Shown in pieces: positions 48,423-57,027 of a stretch of DNA of 64,000 nucleotides (positions within the stretch are counted from its first letter, which is position 1; the number at the start of each line of letters is the position of its first letter). The notes beneath the pieces were generated by a model. The model worked only from the letters and a program-made list of their open reading frames with translations, did not search any database and had not been told where the DNA came from. Position numbers and translations under genes: made by a program. The DNA is taken from assembly GCF_000671395.1 (NCBI RefSeq), contig NZ_AQQY01000007.1, positions 124,001-188,000 on the forward strand, given 5' to 3'. The DNA is from Actibacterium atlanticum (lineage in GTDB: Bacteria > Pseudomonadota > Alphaproteobacteria > Rhodobacterales > Rhodobacteraceae).

Positions 48423-49102
48423 TGTCGGAACAGCTGACATTCGATTTGCCCCAGCGCACGGCGCAAGGGCGCGACGATTTCTTTGTGTCGCCTGCCAATG
48501 CGCTGGCCGTGGCGCAGATGGATGATTGGCAAAACTGGCCCCAGCGCAAATTGGTGCTGGTGGGCCCCGAAGGCGCGGGCAAAACCCATCTGACCCATGT
48601 CTGGGCGGATATCTGCGGTGCACGCGTCATCAACGGCGCCGACATTCTGACAACAGATGTCGCCAGTCTGGCTGGCGGCGGCGCTGTGGCGGTGGAAAAC
48701 GCGGATCGCATCTTTGGCCCAAAATCCGAAGCCACGTTGTTTCACCTGCACAATCTTGTGCTGGCCGAGGGGGGCACGTTGCTGCTGACCGCGCGCGCGT
48801 CGCCGCGCCAATGGCCATTGGCCCTGCCCGATCTGAAAAGCCGGATGGAGGCCACCGCGACCGCCACGCTGGAGGCCCCCGATGATGCGTTACTGTCTGC
48901 CCTTCTGGTCAAGCTTTTCACCGACCGGCAACTGCAGGTGAACCCGACGCTGATTCCCTATCTGGTCGGACGGATGGAACGCTCTTTCGGCGACGCCCAG
49001 CGCCTTGTTGCAGCGCTGGACGCGGCCGCTCTGCGTGAAAACCGCGCAGTTACCCGAGGGTTGGCGGCACAGGTTCTGGACAATCTGAACCCGGATGGGT
49101 GA
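48422..49102 (+). CDS. hdaA: DnaA regulatory inactivator HdaA
   Basis: A 226-residue AAA+ protein related to DnaA but without its DNA-binding domain. The N-terminal QLTFDLP (residues 4-10) is a sliding-clamp-binding motif, the signature of Hda. Walker A is GPEGAGKTHL (48-57). With the clamp it stimulates ATP hydrolysis by DnaA and prevents re-initiation. The overlap with the AI-2E transporter gene means it is likely co-translated with it. Confidence 0.92.
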   Translation: MSEQLTFDLPQRTAQGRDDFFVSPANALAVAQMDDWQNWPQRKLVLVGPEGAGKTHLTHVWADICGARVINGADILTTDVASLAGGGAVAVENADRIFGPKSEATLFHLHNLVLAEGGTLLLTARASPRQWPLALPDLKSRMEATATATLEAPDDALLSALLVKLFTDRQLQVNPTLIPYLVGRMERSFGDAQRLVAALDAAALRENRAVTRGLAAQVLDNLNPDG

Positions 49103-49132
49103 TATAGCAGTCTCCCAACAGTTGATCGCACC

Positions 49133-51301
49133 ATGACTCCGGCAGATTTCTTAAAATCCCCGCTTCCCACCCCCGTTGAATTGCCCGAGGCCCAGCGCAC
49201 CGGCCCGAAACGTTTTGGCAATCGCGAGCTGAGCTGGCTAGGCTTTAACTGGCGTGTGCTGGAGGAAGCCTCAAACCCCGCCGTGCCATTGCTGGAGCGC
49301 GTACGGTTTGTGTCAATCTCGGCGACCAACCTTGACGAGTTTTACACCGTCCGCGTGGCCGGCCTGCGCGAGCTGGCCAACAAGGGAAACACCTCCCCTG
49401 CTGCGGACGGGCTGACCCCGGCTGAACAACTGGTGCTGATCAACAAAGACGCGCGTAAACTGTTGCAATCGCAACAAACCGTTTGGAACCAGCTGAAGCT
49501 TGAAATGGAAAAGGAAGGGATCACCATCCTGACCCGCGCCAAGCTGAACAAAGCTGACAAGGCCCACCTGCGCGACCATTTCATGAACCGGGTGTTTGCG
49601 GTGCTGTCGCCGCTGGCCATCGACCCGGCACACCCGTTTCCGTTTATCCCCAACACCGGCTTTTGTCTGGCCCTGCAGTTAGAGCGCGAACGCGATGGCG
49701 CGCCATTGCAGGCGCTGTTGCCGATTCCGCATCAGGTCGAGCGGTTCATCGCCCTGCCCTCAAAATCCGGCAAGCGGCGTTTTCTGCCGATGGAAGAGCT
49801 GTTGCTGATCCATGTGGGGCAGCTGTTCCCGGGCTATAAGGCCACCGGCAGCTGCACCTTCCGGGTGCTGCGCGACAGTGACCTGGAGGTTGAAGAAGAA
49901 GCCGAAGATCTGGTCCGCGAATTTGAAGTCGCCCTGAAACGTCGCCGTCGCGGCGAGGTCGTGCGTCTGAAAATCTCGTCCGGGGCCCCCGAAGAACTGC
50001 GTCAGGTGATTATTGACGAGCTGATGATCACCGAGGCCGAGGTGGTCGAAATTCGGGGGCTGATCGGCGTGTCAGACCTTTCGGAACTGGTTCTGGATGA
50101 CCGGCGTGATCTGCTGTGGCGCAAGTTTACCCCGCGCGTGCCAGAACGGGTGCAGGACCACGAAGGCGATATGTTCGCGGCGATCCGGCAGAAAGACATG
50201 TTGCTGCATCACCCCTATGAAAGCTTCGATATGGTGGTGCGCTTCCTGCAACAGGCCGCGCGCGACCCGGATGTGGTTGCGATCAAACAAACGCTTTATC
50301 GCACCTCGGAAAACAGCCCGATCGTTTCGGCCCTGTGCGAAGCCGCCGAAGATGGCAAATCGGTCACCGCGCTTGTCGAGCTGAAGGCCCGGTTCGACGA
50401 AGCCGCCAACATCCGCCAATCGCGCCGTCTGGAACGTGCGGGGGCGCATGTGATTTACGGTTTCATAAACTATAAGACCCACGCCAAGATCAGCACCGTG
50501 GTGCGGCGCGAGGGCGATCAGCTGGTGACCTATACCCATTACGGCACCGGCAACTATCACCCGATTACTGCCAAGGTTTACACAGACCTGTCGTTCTTTA
50601 CCTGCGACCCAGCACTGGGGCGCGACGCCACCAAAGTGTTCAACTATGTTGGTGGCTACGCCGAGCCAGAAGGGCTGGAAAACCTGTCGATCTCACCCCT
50701 GACACTGAAATCCACGCTGATCGACAACATCCGCCGCGAAGCTGAATTCGCCCGTCAGGGCAAACCGGCTGAGATTTGGTCCAAGGCGAACTCGCTGATC
50801 GAACCTGATGTGATTGATGCGCTTTATGAGGCCAGTCAGGCCGGGGTGAAGATCAATCTGGTGATCCGCGGCATTTGCGGCCTGCGCCCCGGCATCAAGG
50901 GGCTGTCAGAAAACATCCGCGTCAAATCTATCGTCGGGCGATTTCTGGAGCACTCCCGCATCGCCTGCTTTGGCAATGGCGCGGGCCTGCCGTCACAGAA
51001 CGCCCGCGTTTACATCAGTTCCGCCGACTGGATGGGGCGCAACCTGAACCGCCGCATTGAGACGCTGGTGGAAATCCGCAACCCCACGGTCAAGGCGCAG
51101 ATCGTCGATCAGGTGATGACTGCCAATCTGGCCGATCAGGCGCAAAGCTGGGTCATGAACCCTGACAACAGCTATACGCGCCATCCGTTCGAAGAAAACG
51201 CCTTTAACTGCCATCGTTTCTTCATGGAAAACCCATCGTTGTCGGGCCGTGGCACTGCTGGTGCGCAGGACGTGCCCAAACTGGCGCGTCCCAACGATTG
51301 A
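49133..51301 (+). CDS. ppk1: Polyphosphate kinase 1
   Basis: A 722-residue PPK1 that builds polyphosphate from ATP. The N domain opens RFGNRELSWLGFNWRVLEEA; the catalytic part has HPYESFDMVVRFLQQAARDPDVVAIKQTLYR and YKTHAKIS, where the His of the HxK motif is phosphorylated. The C-terminal RNLNRRIETLVEI block is intact. It lies 30 bases after hdaA and overlaps or abuts ppx. Confidence 0.96.
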   Translation: MTPADFLKSPLPTPVELPEAQRTGPKRFGNRELSWLGFNWRVLEEASNPAVPLLERVRFVSISATNLDEFYTVRVAGLRELANKGNTSPAADGLTPAEQLVLINKDARKLLQSQQTVWNQLKLEMEKEGITILTRAKLNKADKAHLRDHFMNRVFAVLSPLAIDPAHPFPFIPNTGFCLALQLERERDGAPLQALLPIPHQVERFIALPSKSGKRRFLPMEELLLIHVGQLFPGYKATGSCTFRVLRDSDLEVEEEAEDLVREFEVALKRRRRGEVVRLKISSGAPEELRQVIIDELMITEAEVVEIRGLIGVSDLSELVLDDRRDLLWRKFTPRVPERVQDHEGDMFAAIRQKDMLLHHPYESFDMVVRFLQQAARDPDVVAIKQTLYRTSENSPIVSALCEAAEDGKSVTALVELKARFDEAANIRQSRRLERAGAHVIYGFINYKTHAKISTVVRREGDQLVTYTHYGTGNYHPITAKVYTDLSFFTCDPALGRDATKVFNYVGGYAEPEGLENLSISPLTLKSTLIDNIRREAEFARQGKPAEIWSKANSLIEPDVIDALYEASQAGVKINLVIRGICGLRPGIKGLSENIRVKSIVGRFLEHSRIACFGNGAGLPSQNARVYISSADWMGRNLNRRIETLVEIRNPTVKAQIVDQVMTANLADQAQSWVMNPDNSYTRHPFEENAFNCHRFFMENPSLSGRGTAGAQDVPKLARPND

Positions 51302-51354
51302 CCTCGTCCCCCAAACAGGGGAAAGATGAACCAGAACTAACCGGGGAAGCGCCC

Positions 51355-52893
51355 ATGGCGATGGATGGCAGCGAAGAATTTGGCCCCTTTGGCCGCCCGC
51401 TGTTTGACGACCCAGCCGCACGCGATTTGTCTCGTGTCGGCGTGGTCGACGTTGGATCGAACTCTGTTCGTTTGGTGGTGTTTGACGGTGCCGCGCGCAG
51501 CCCGGCCTATTTTTACAACGAAAAGCTGATGTGCATGTTGGGGGCGGGCCTGTCGGAAACCGGCCGCCTGAACCCCGAAGGGCGCGACCGCGCGCTGGCC
51601 GCGATGCAGCGATTTGCCGGTGTTGCCGAGGCCATCGGGGCGACGCCTCTGACCGTCGTCGCCACTGCCGCGATGCGCGACGCCGAAGACGGCCCCGAAT
51701 TTCAGCGCATTGTTGAAGAACTGACCGGCCTGAAGGTCTGGGTCATTGATGGCCGCGAAGAGGCCCGGCTATCGGCGCAGGGCGTGCTGTTGGGCTGGCC
51801 CGGCGCGGAAGGCTTGGTATGCGATATTGGCGGCTCGTCGCTGGAACTGGCCGAGCTGGCCAGTGGCGAGGTCGGCAAGCGTGTGACTTCGAACCTTGGG
51901 CCGCTGAAACTGCGCGATGTGAAGGGCGGACAAAAAGGGCTCAAGCGCTATATCGCTGAAACCATTGACGATCTGGCCGCACAGATGGGCACCGGCCACA
52001 AGCGGCTGTACCTTGTGGGGGGCTCGTGGCGGGCCATCGCGCGTCTGGATATGGAACGCCGTGGCTATCCGCTGTTGGTGCAGCACGAATACCAGATGAC
52101 CCGCAAGTCGATCATCGACACGATCAAATGGATGGAGGAACAGGGCCCTGAGACCCTGCGCGCCCGTACCTCTATTTCTGCCACCCGGATGGCGCTCTTG
52201 CCGATTGCGGGCCAAGTGCTGAAACAACTGGTGCGCACGCTGAAACCAGCCGAGATATTCGTGTCGTCCTACGGGATCCGCGAGGGGATGCTCTATGAAC
52301 AAATGCCGCAGGTTCTGCGGGAACGCGACCCCCTGATCGAGGCCTGTCGCTTTGCCGAGGCAAGCTCATCCCGCGTGCCTGGATTTGGGCGCAAGCTTTA
52401 TGATTTCGTCCTGCCGCTTTTTGGCAGTGCACGCACAGACCAGAAGCGCCTGATCAAAGCCGCCTGCCTGCTGCACGACACCGCCTGGCGCGCCCATCCC
52501 GATTACCGGCACGAAGTGTGTTTTGACAATGCCACCCGCGCCAATCTGGGGGGGCTGAACCACCCCGGACGGGTGTTTCTGGGCGTTGCTTTGCTGCACC
52601 GCTACAAGAACTCGCGCGCGGGCAGCCGGCTGGAGCCGCTGTTCGATCTTCTGGATGCGCGTCAACTGAAAGAAGCCGAGGTACTGGGCAAAGCCATGCG
52701 TCTGGGCGCAATGTTTACCAGCCCGACCCATGACGCGCTGCCGCAGATAAAACTGTATCCCAAGAAGGGCCTGCTTGAGGTCAAAGTGCCCGCCCATGCG
52801 GATGCATTGTTCGGGGAAGTGGCCGAAGCACGCATGGTATCGCTGTGTAAATCGCTGGGCGTTGAGCCGGTACTCAAACGCAAACGCCGCTAG
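51355..52893 (+). CDS. ppx: Exopolyphosphatase (Ppx/GppA family)
   Basis: A 512-residue Ppx/GppA phosphatase that degrades polyphosphate or pppGpp. The actin-like ATPase fold has VGVVDVGSNSVRLVVFDG, VATAAMRDAEDG and VCDIGGSSLELAEL; an HD-like C-terminal domain follows. ATG 51355 has GGGGAA 7 bases upstream; a TTG overlapping the ppk1 stop (51298) is the alternative. Pairing with ppk1 is the standard polyphosphate arrangement. Confidence 0.93.
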   Translation: MAMDGSEEFGPFGRPLFDDPAARDLSRVGVVDVGSNSVRLVVFDGAARSPAYFYNEKLMCMLGAGLSETGRLNPEGRDRALAAMQRFAGVAEAIGATPLTVVATAAMRDAEDGPEFQRIVEELTGLKVWVIDGREEARLSAQGVLLGWPGAEGLVCDIGGSSLELAELASGEVGKRVTSNLGPLKLRDVKGGQKGLKRYIAETIDDLAAQMGTGHKRLYLVGGSWRAIARLDMERRGYPLLVQHEYQMTRKSIIDTIKWMEEQGPETLRARTSISATRMALLPIAGQVLKQLVRTLKPAEIFVSSYGIREGMLYEQMPQVLRERDPLIEACRFAEASSSRVPGFGRKLYDFVLPLFGSARTDQKRLIKAACLLHDTAWRAHPDYRHEVCFDNATRANLGGLNHPGRVFLGVALLHRYKNSRAGSRLEPLFDLLDARQLKEAEVLGKAMRLGAMFTSPTHDALPQIKLYPKKGLLEVKVPAHADALFGEVAEARMVSLCKSLGVEPVLKRKRR

Positions 52894-53252
52894 ATTTCGA
52901 TCTCGCCTTCCGGTTCGATCTCCATTTCCTGCGGGGTTTTGCGGCGAATGATGATATCGCCGTTGGGCATGATTTCCGGCAGGTGATAGGCGTTAAAGTC
53001 GTCGACCAGTTCCAGCAGTTCCTGCATCGCCGGGCCGACCTGACCCGCCAGATCACGCAGCGCCGGTTCCATTTCCTGCGCCAGGCCTTCGACCTCGTCG
53101 CCCAGCCCTTCCATCAACAGCTTCAGCCCCTCCCCCAACAGGTCAAGACCTTCGCTCATCTCAGTGGGGTCGGAACTTTCCTGTGCCATGGCAACGGGGG
53201 CCAATGGCAGTGACAACAGGGCAACAAGGCTATACGCGGCAAAATGTTTCAT
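52890..53252 (-). CDS. Secreted acidic hypothetical protein
   Basis: A 120-residue protein with signal peptide (FAAYSLVALLSLPLAPVAMAQ, cleaved near 24). The mature part is acidic and helical (EGLDLLGEGLKLLMEGLGDEVEGLAQEMEPAL style heptads) and ends MEIEPEGEIEI. Function unknown. Its stop shares CTAG with the ppx stop on the other strand. Confidence 0.75.
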   Translation of the reverse strand: MKHFAAYSLVALLSLPLAPVAMAQESSDPTEMSEGLDLLGEGLKLLMEGLGDEVEGLAQEMEPALRDLAGQVGPAMQELLELVDDFNAYHLPEIMPNGDIIIRRKTPQEMEIEPEGEIEI

Positions 53253-53291
53253 GCCTTTTATATAAGCACATCAATGTAACAATTGAAGGTG

Positions 53292-54326
53292 TCAAAGCTC
53301 TATATCCAGCGTCACCGGGAAGTGATCCGAGGCCGTCAGCAAGGCCTCGCGCAGTTCCGGTACCTGATAACAGGCGACGTCATCGAAGGGATGCCAGATG
53401 CGCCATACGGGACGTTTGGCGCGCAGATCTTCGGACACCATGACATAGTCCAAAAGCGCCGAAAGATAGCGTTTTTTATGCGCCAGATAAAAGCGCGCCG
53501 TCACCGGTTGCGCGGCAATACGGCCCAGCAACGCCTGATGGGCGTGCGGATCGAACAGACGGCGCGCGGGGTCGGCCTGTTCACCGCCCAGCACGATCTC
53601 GACACCGGATCGGCCAAACAGCTTTTCGTATTCATCAAGGCCGGGGCCATCGTTGAAATCGCCCAGCACAATCAGCGGATCCCCCGCATCCAGATGATGT
53701 TCAACCCGTTGGCGCAGCCAAATGCATTGCGCCAGCTGCTTGCGGCGGTTCTGAATCGACAGGCGGGTTGCCTCGGCGTCGTTGCGGGCACCGTGGGGCG
53801 CCTTGGACTTGGCATGCACCCCGATCATGCGCAGCCGGTTGCCGGCGGCGGTTTCCACCTCCAGTTCCAGCGGAGGTTTGGAAAACCGTATCAGATCAGG
53901 CGCGGCATCTACATCCAGATCCCAGCGGAACACGCTGTCAAAGCGGGGCGCATCACGGGCGCCTTTCTTGCCGGTTTCATGTCCCAGCGGGTCATGGCGC
54001 GGGGTAAGCTTGGTGGGGTCATACAACAGCGCGATTTCCTGCTGCGTGTGGTTTTCAAACCCAATGATGGCGCGGTTGGCGCGCAGGCCCATGGTCTGTG
54101 CAAAGTTTTCCAGCGCGGGCACGGTGGCGCGGCGACCATTGTGATCGGGGGCTTCGATGATCATCACCGCATCGGCATCCAGCGCGGTGAACACAATCCC
54201 CAAGGCCTCGGTCTGCTGGGCCTTGGTCACGTCATGGCGGCTGGACCAGCTGTCATCGTCAATCAGGCCCCCCGCATCGTCGAACAGGGTATTGAACCAT
54301 TCGACATTATACGTCGCGATCCTCAT
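53292..54326 (-). CDS. Endonuclease/exonuclease/phosphatase (EEP) family protein
   Basis: A 344-residue EEP-fold protein: RIATYNVEWFNTLFDD, LDADAVMIIEAPDHN, LIVLGDFNDGPG and the C-terminal SDHFPV carry the metal- and phosphate-binding residues. The substrate could be a nucleic acid, a phosphoinositide-like lipid or another phosphodiester. ATG 54326 overlaps the stop of the DnaJ-like gene (ATGA), so the two form a unit. Confidence 0.88.
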   Translation of the reverse strand: MRIATYNVEWFNTLFDDAGGLIDDDSWSSRHDVTKAQQTEALGIVFTALDADAVMIIEAPDHNGRRATVPALENFAQTMGLRANRAIIGFENHTQQEIALLYDPTKLTPRHDPLGHETGKKGARDAPRFDSVFRWDLDVDAAPDLIRFSKPPLELEVETAAGNRLRMIGVHAKSKAPHGARNDAEATRLSIQNRRKQLAQCIWLRQRVEHHLDAGDPLIVLGDFNDGPGLDEYEKLFGRSGVEIVLGGEQADPARRLFDPHAHQALLGRIAAQPVTARFYLAHKKRYLSALLDYVMVSEDLRAKRPVWRIWHPFDDVACYQVPELREALLTASDHFPVTLDIEL

Positions 54327-55006
54327 GCGGCGCGCTCGGCCAGGATTTGCTCCCACGCGGCGTTGATGGCGATCAGACGGGTCTGCGCCAGTTTCACTGC
54401 CTCTTCGGGAACGCCGCGCGCGATCATCTGATCCGGGTGGGTTTCCCGTACCAAGCCGCGCCATGCCTTGCGGATGTCTTCCAGCGGCTGATCCGGGGCA
54501 ACGCCCAGCACATCATAGGGGTCAGGTGCTGCATCCGGCACAAATCGTGCTTGCAACACGTTAAAGCAACGATCCCCCAGCCCGAAGATCTGCGACACCC
54601 GGCGCAGGTATTCCTGTTCGGCGGGGTGGTATTCCCCATCCGCCATGGCGATATGAAACAGCCCTTCCATCAGGTCAGTCAGCGGGCCGGTCTCGTCGCC
54701 AAACATGCGGCGGATACGTTGGGCGTAATCCTCAAAACCGGCGACGTCGCGCCGCGCCATGTTGAACACTTTGGCGGCGTTTTCGGTTTCCGACTGCGGG
54801 ATGGTGAAAACTTCACGAAAGGCGGTGACTTCATCGCGGGTAACGTGGCCGTCGGCTTTGGCCATCTTGGCCCCCAGTGCAATCACAGCAATGGTAAAGC
54901 CAACGCTGCGTTCAGGCGGCGTACGCAAAGCATCAAACACCTGCGCAAGGCTTTCACCATTGGCAAGGGCCGAGACAGCTTCTGCGATGCGAGACCAGAC
55001 CGACAT
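54323..55006 (-). CDS. TerB-DnaJ fusion protein (DjlA-like)
   Basis: A 227-residue protein. Residues 30-145 are a TerB-like acidic helical domain (LGAKMAKADGHVTRDEVTAFR and IAMADGEYHPAEQEYLRRV), and residues 160-225 a J domain (PYDVLGVAPDQPLEDIRKAW with HPD at ETHPDQMI). It resembles DjlA but lacks its membrane helix. J domains stimulate Hsp70 ATPase; the client is unknown. Confidence 0.9.
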   Translation of the reverse strand: MSVWSRIAEAVSALANGESLAQVFDALRTPPERSVGFTIAVIALGAKMAKADGHVTRDEVTAFREVFTIPQSETENAAKVFNMARRDVAGFEDYAQRIRRMFGDETGPLTDLMEGLFHIAMADGEYHPAEQEYLRRVSQIFGLGDRCFNVLQARFVPDAAPDPYDVLGVAPDQPLEDIRKAWRGLVRETHPDQMIARGVPEEAVKLAQTRLIAINAAWEQILAERAA

Positions 55007-55116
55007 GTGGGCACCCTAGGCCCCATTTGAAATCTTTTACAGGGGATTTTGCGAATTCTCTTGACCCTGCGTCGGTCAATCCCATCTGAAACACTAAGAC
55101 AAATCCAGGGGGACTA

Positions 55117-56295
55117 ATGTTACTGCGCGCTGTAGACCGATTTTTCAAACACGATGCCGCCGGAGGCGTGTTGTTGATGCTATCGGCCATTGCCGCGTTG
55201 GCAGTGGCAAACTCGTCTCTTTTTCCGTTCTATGACGGGGCCTTGGGCGCCAAGCTGGCGGTCACCCTGAACGGTGATGGGCTGCAAAAACCGCTGATCC
55301 TGTGGATCAATGACGGGTTGATGGCGATTTTCTTTTTTCTGATCGGGCTAGAGCTGAAACGAGAAATCCTTGAAGGCAATCTGAAGAACCCACGCGATGT
55401 GGTTCTGCCCGCCGTAGCAGCGGCGGGGGGCATGGCCGTGCCCGCCCTGATTTACGCGGCGCTGAACTGGGGCTCGCCCGAGACCCTGCGCGGCTGGGCG
55501 ATCCCCGCGGCAACAGATATCGCCTTTGCGCTGGGCGTGTTGGCCCTGTTGGGCAATCGTGTGCCGGTGGCGCTCAAGGTGTTCCTGCTGACACTGGCCA
55601 TTCTGGACGACCTTGGCGCGATCATCGTGATTGCCTTGTTCTATACTGCCGAACTTAAGGTGGATTACCTGTTGCTGGCGCTGCTGCCCATTGCCGGGTT
55701 GGCGTGGCGCAATTTCACAGGGCAACACCGCATGGCGCCGTCGTTGTTGCTGGGTTTGGTTTTGTGGGTCCTGGTGCTGAAGTCCGGCGTCCACGCGACG
55801 CTGGCCGGGGTGATCACTGCCTTCTTTATCCCGATGACCGACAAATGGGGCAAGTCCCCCCTGCACGCGCTTGAACACGGGCTGACGCCCTATGTTTTGT
55901 ACCTGATCGTACCTGTCTTTGCCTTTGCGAACGCGGGTGTTGTGCTGGCTGGCTTGTCCGTAAGCGACCTGTTCACCCCCCTGCCCCTTGGCATCGCCGC
56001 CGGGATGATACTGGGCAAACAGCTGGGCGTCTTTGGCATCACATGGCTGGCCGTGAAGGCCGGGCTGGGCCAATTGCCACACGGTGTCACTTGGCTGCAT
56101 CTTTACGGCCTGTCCTGCCTTGCGGGTATTGGGTTTACCATGTCGCTGTTCATTGGCTCGCTCAGCTTTGGCGACCCGGCACTGATGAACCAGGTGCGCC
56201 TGGGCGTGCTCAGCGGCTCGCTGATCTCGGCCCTGATCGGCTTTGGGGTACTGATGCTGGCCGCGCGGCCCCAAGAGGAACCCGCCCCCGCCTAA
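55117..56295 (+). CDS. nhaA: Na+/H+ antiporter NhaA
   Basis: A 392-residue antiporter with about 12 membrane helices that expels Na+ in exchange for protons, useful in seawater. The ion-binding aspartates lie in AATDIAFALGVL and LAILDDLGAIIVIA. The opening FFKHDAAGGVLLMLSAIAALAVANS is typical. GGGGGA lies before the ATG. It overlaps the convergent VOC gene by four bases. Confidence 0.95.
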   Translation: MLLRAVDRFFKHDAAGGVLLMLSAIAALAVANSSLFPFYDGALGAKLAVTLNGDGLQKPLILWINDGLMAIFFFLIGLELKREILEGNLKNPRDVVLPAVAAAGGMAVPALIYAALNWGSPETLRGWAIPAATDIAFALGVLALLGNRVPVALKVFLLTLAILDDLGAIIVIALFYTAELKVDYLLLALLPIAGLAWRNFTGQHRMAPSLLLGLVLWVLVLKSGVHATLAGVITAFFIPMTDKWGKSPLHALEHGLTPYVLYLIVPVFAFANAGVVLAGLSVSDLFTPLPLGIAAGMILGKQLGVFGITWLAVKAGLGQLPHGVTWLHLYGLSCLAGIGFTMSLFIGSLSFGDPALMNQVRLGVLSGSLISALIGFGVLMLAARPQEEPAPA

Positions 56296-56915
56296 CCGCG
56301 CAACGCCTTACGCCCTGTCGGTGTGTCGATCACCGCTGACAGGGCAGCACGTGGCTTGGACAGGAACTGGATGCGGGGCGCGTCCAGAAACGGGGATAGC
56401 AGCTGGTCTAGGTCTTTGGCGCGTGGATGTGCCAAGGACAGCTCCACCAAATGGCACCCCGAGTCGGGCAAGTTTGGCGCAGGGTGCGGGCAATCCCATT
56501 GGATCAGCGCTGGAAACAGCCCGTCAAACGGCAGTAACCCGTTGTCTGGCACCGCCATGCGCCAGCGTAAATCCCCACGTTGCAGAGCGAGGACGCGGCC
56601 TGCCCCGGGCGGAAGGGCAGCCAGCGCCGTATCAATATCGTCGCACCGCAACACCCAGCTGGTCAGGCGTGGTGGGCCACTGACCTGATCCAAGCCAAAC
56701 CAGCGCGCCCGATCCGGCGCGGGCGCTTCTGGGTCAACAGTGATCACTTCCAGATATTCGTGCGGAGCAAGTCCCAACAGGCGATTATGGGTGCCCATCA
56801 CCGGGTGCTTGCCTCCCGGGGCCAATTCTACGCCTAACGAGGCTTCCACCCAAGCTGTGCCAGCGTCAAGATCGGGTGCCGTGACGGCCAAATGATCAAA
56901 AGTCAACGTGGTCAT
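56292..56915 (-). CDS. VOC-superfamily protein (glyoxalase-like)
   Basis: A 207-residue protein with the Glyoxalase_3-type fold: LTFDHLAVTAPDLDAGTAWVEASLGV, then GTHNRLLGLAPHEYLEVI, where His and Glu could bind a metal. The substrate is unknown. ATG 56915 is preferred; TTG 56918 directly precedes it. It is convergent with nhaA. Confidence 0.8.
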   Translation of the reverse strand: MTTLTFDHLAVTAPDLDAGTAWVEASLGVELAPGGKHPVMGTHNRLLGLAPHEYLEVITVDPEAPAPDRARWFGLDQVSGPPRLTSWVLRCDDIDTALAALPPGAGRVLALQRGDLRWRMAVPDNGLLPFDGLFPALIQWDCPHPAPNLPDSGCHLVELSLAHPRAKDLDQLLSPFLDAPRIQFLSKPRAALSAVIDTPTGRKALRG

Positions 56916-56941
56916 CAACGGACCCTAGCCAGCACAGTTTC

Positions 56942-56978
56942 AAAAAGAAAGCCCCCCACGCGATCCGCGCAGGGGGCA
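56942..56978 (-). terminator. Rho-independent terminator of mcm
   Basis: On the minus strand, GCCCCC and GGGGGC arms close a 15-base loop with inner GCGCGGATCGCG pairing, followed by TTTCTTTTT. It lies 50 bases after the mcm stop. Confidence 0.85.
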
Positions 56979-57027
56979 AGAAAGGGCGACGCGTTTTCTG
57001 TGTTCCAGAAACCTACGTCGTCGATGT

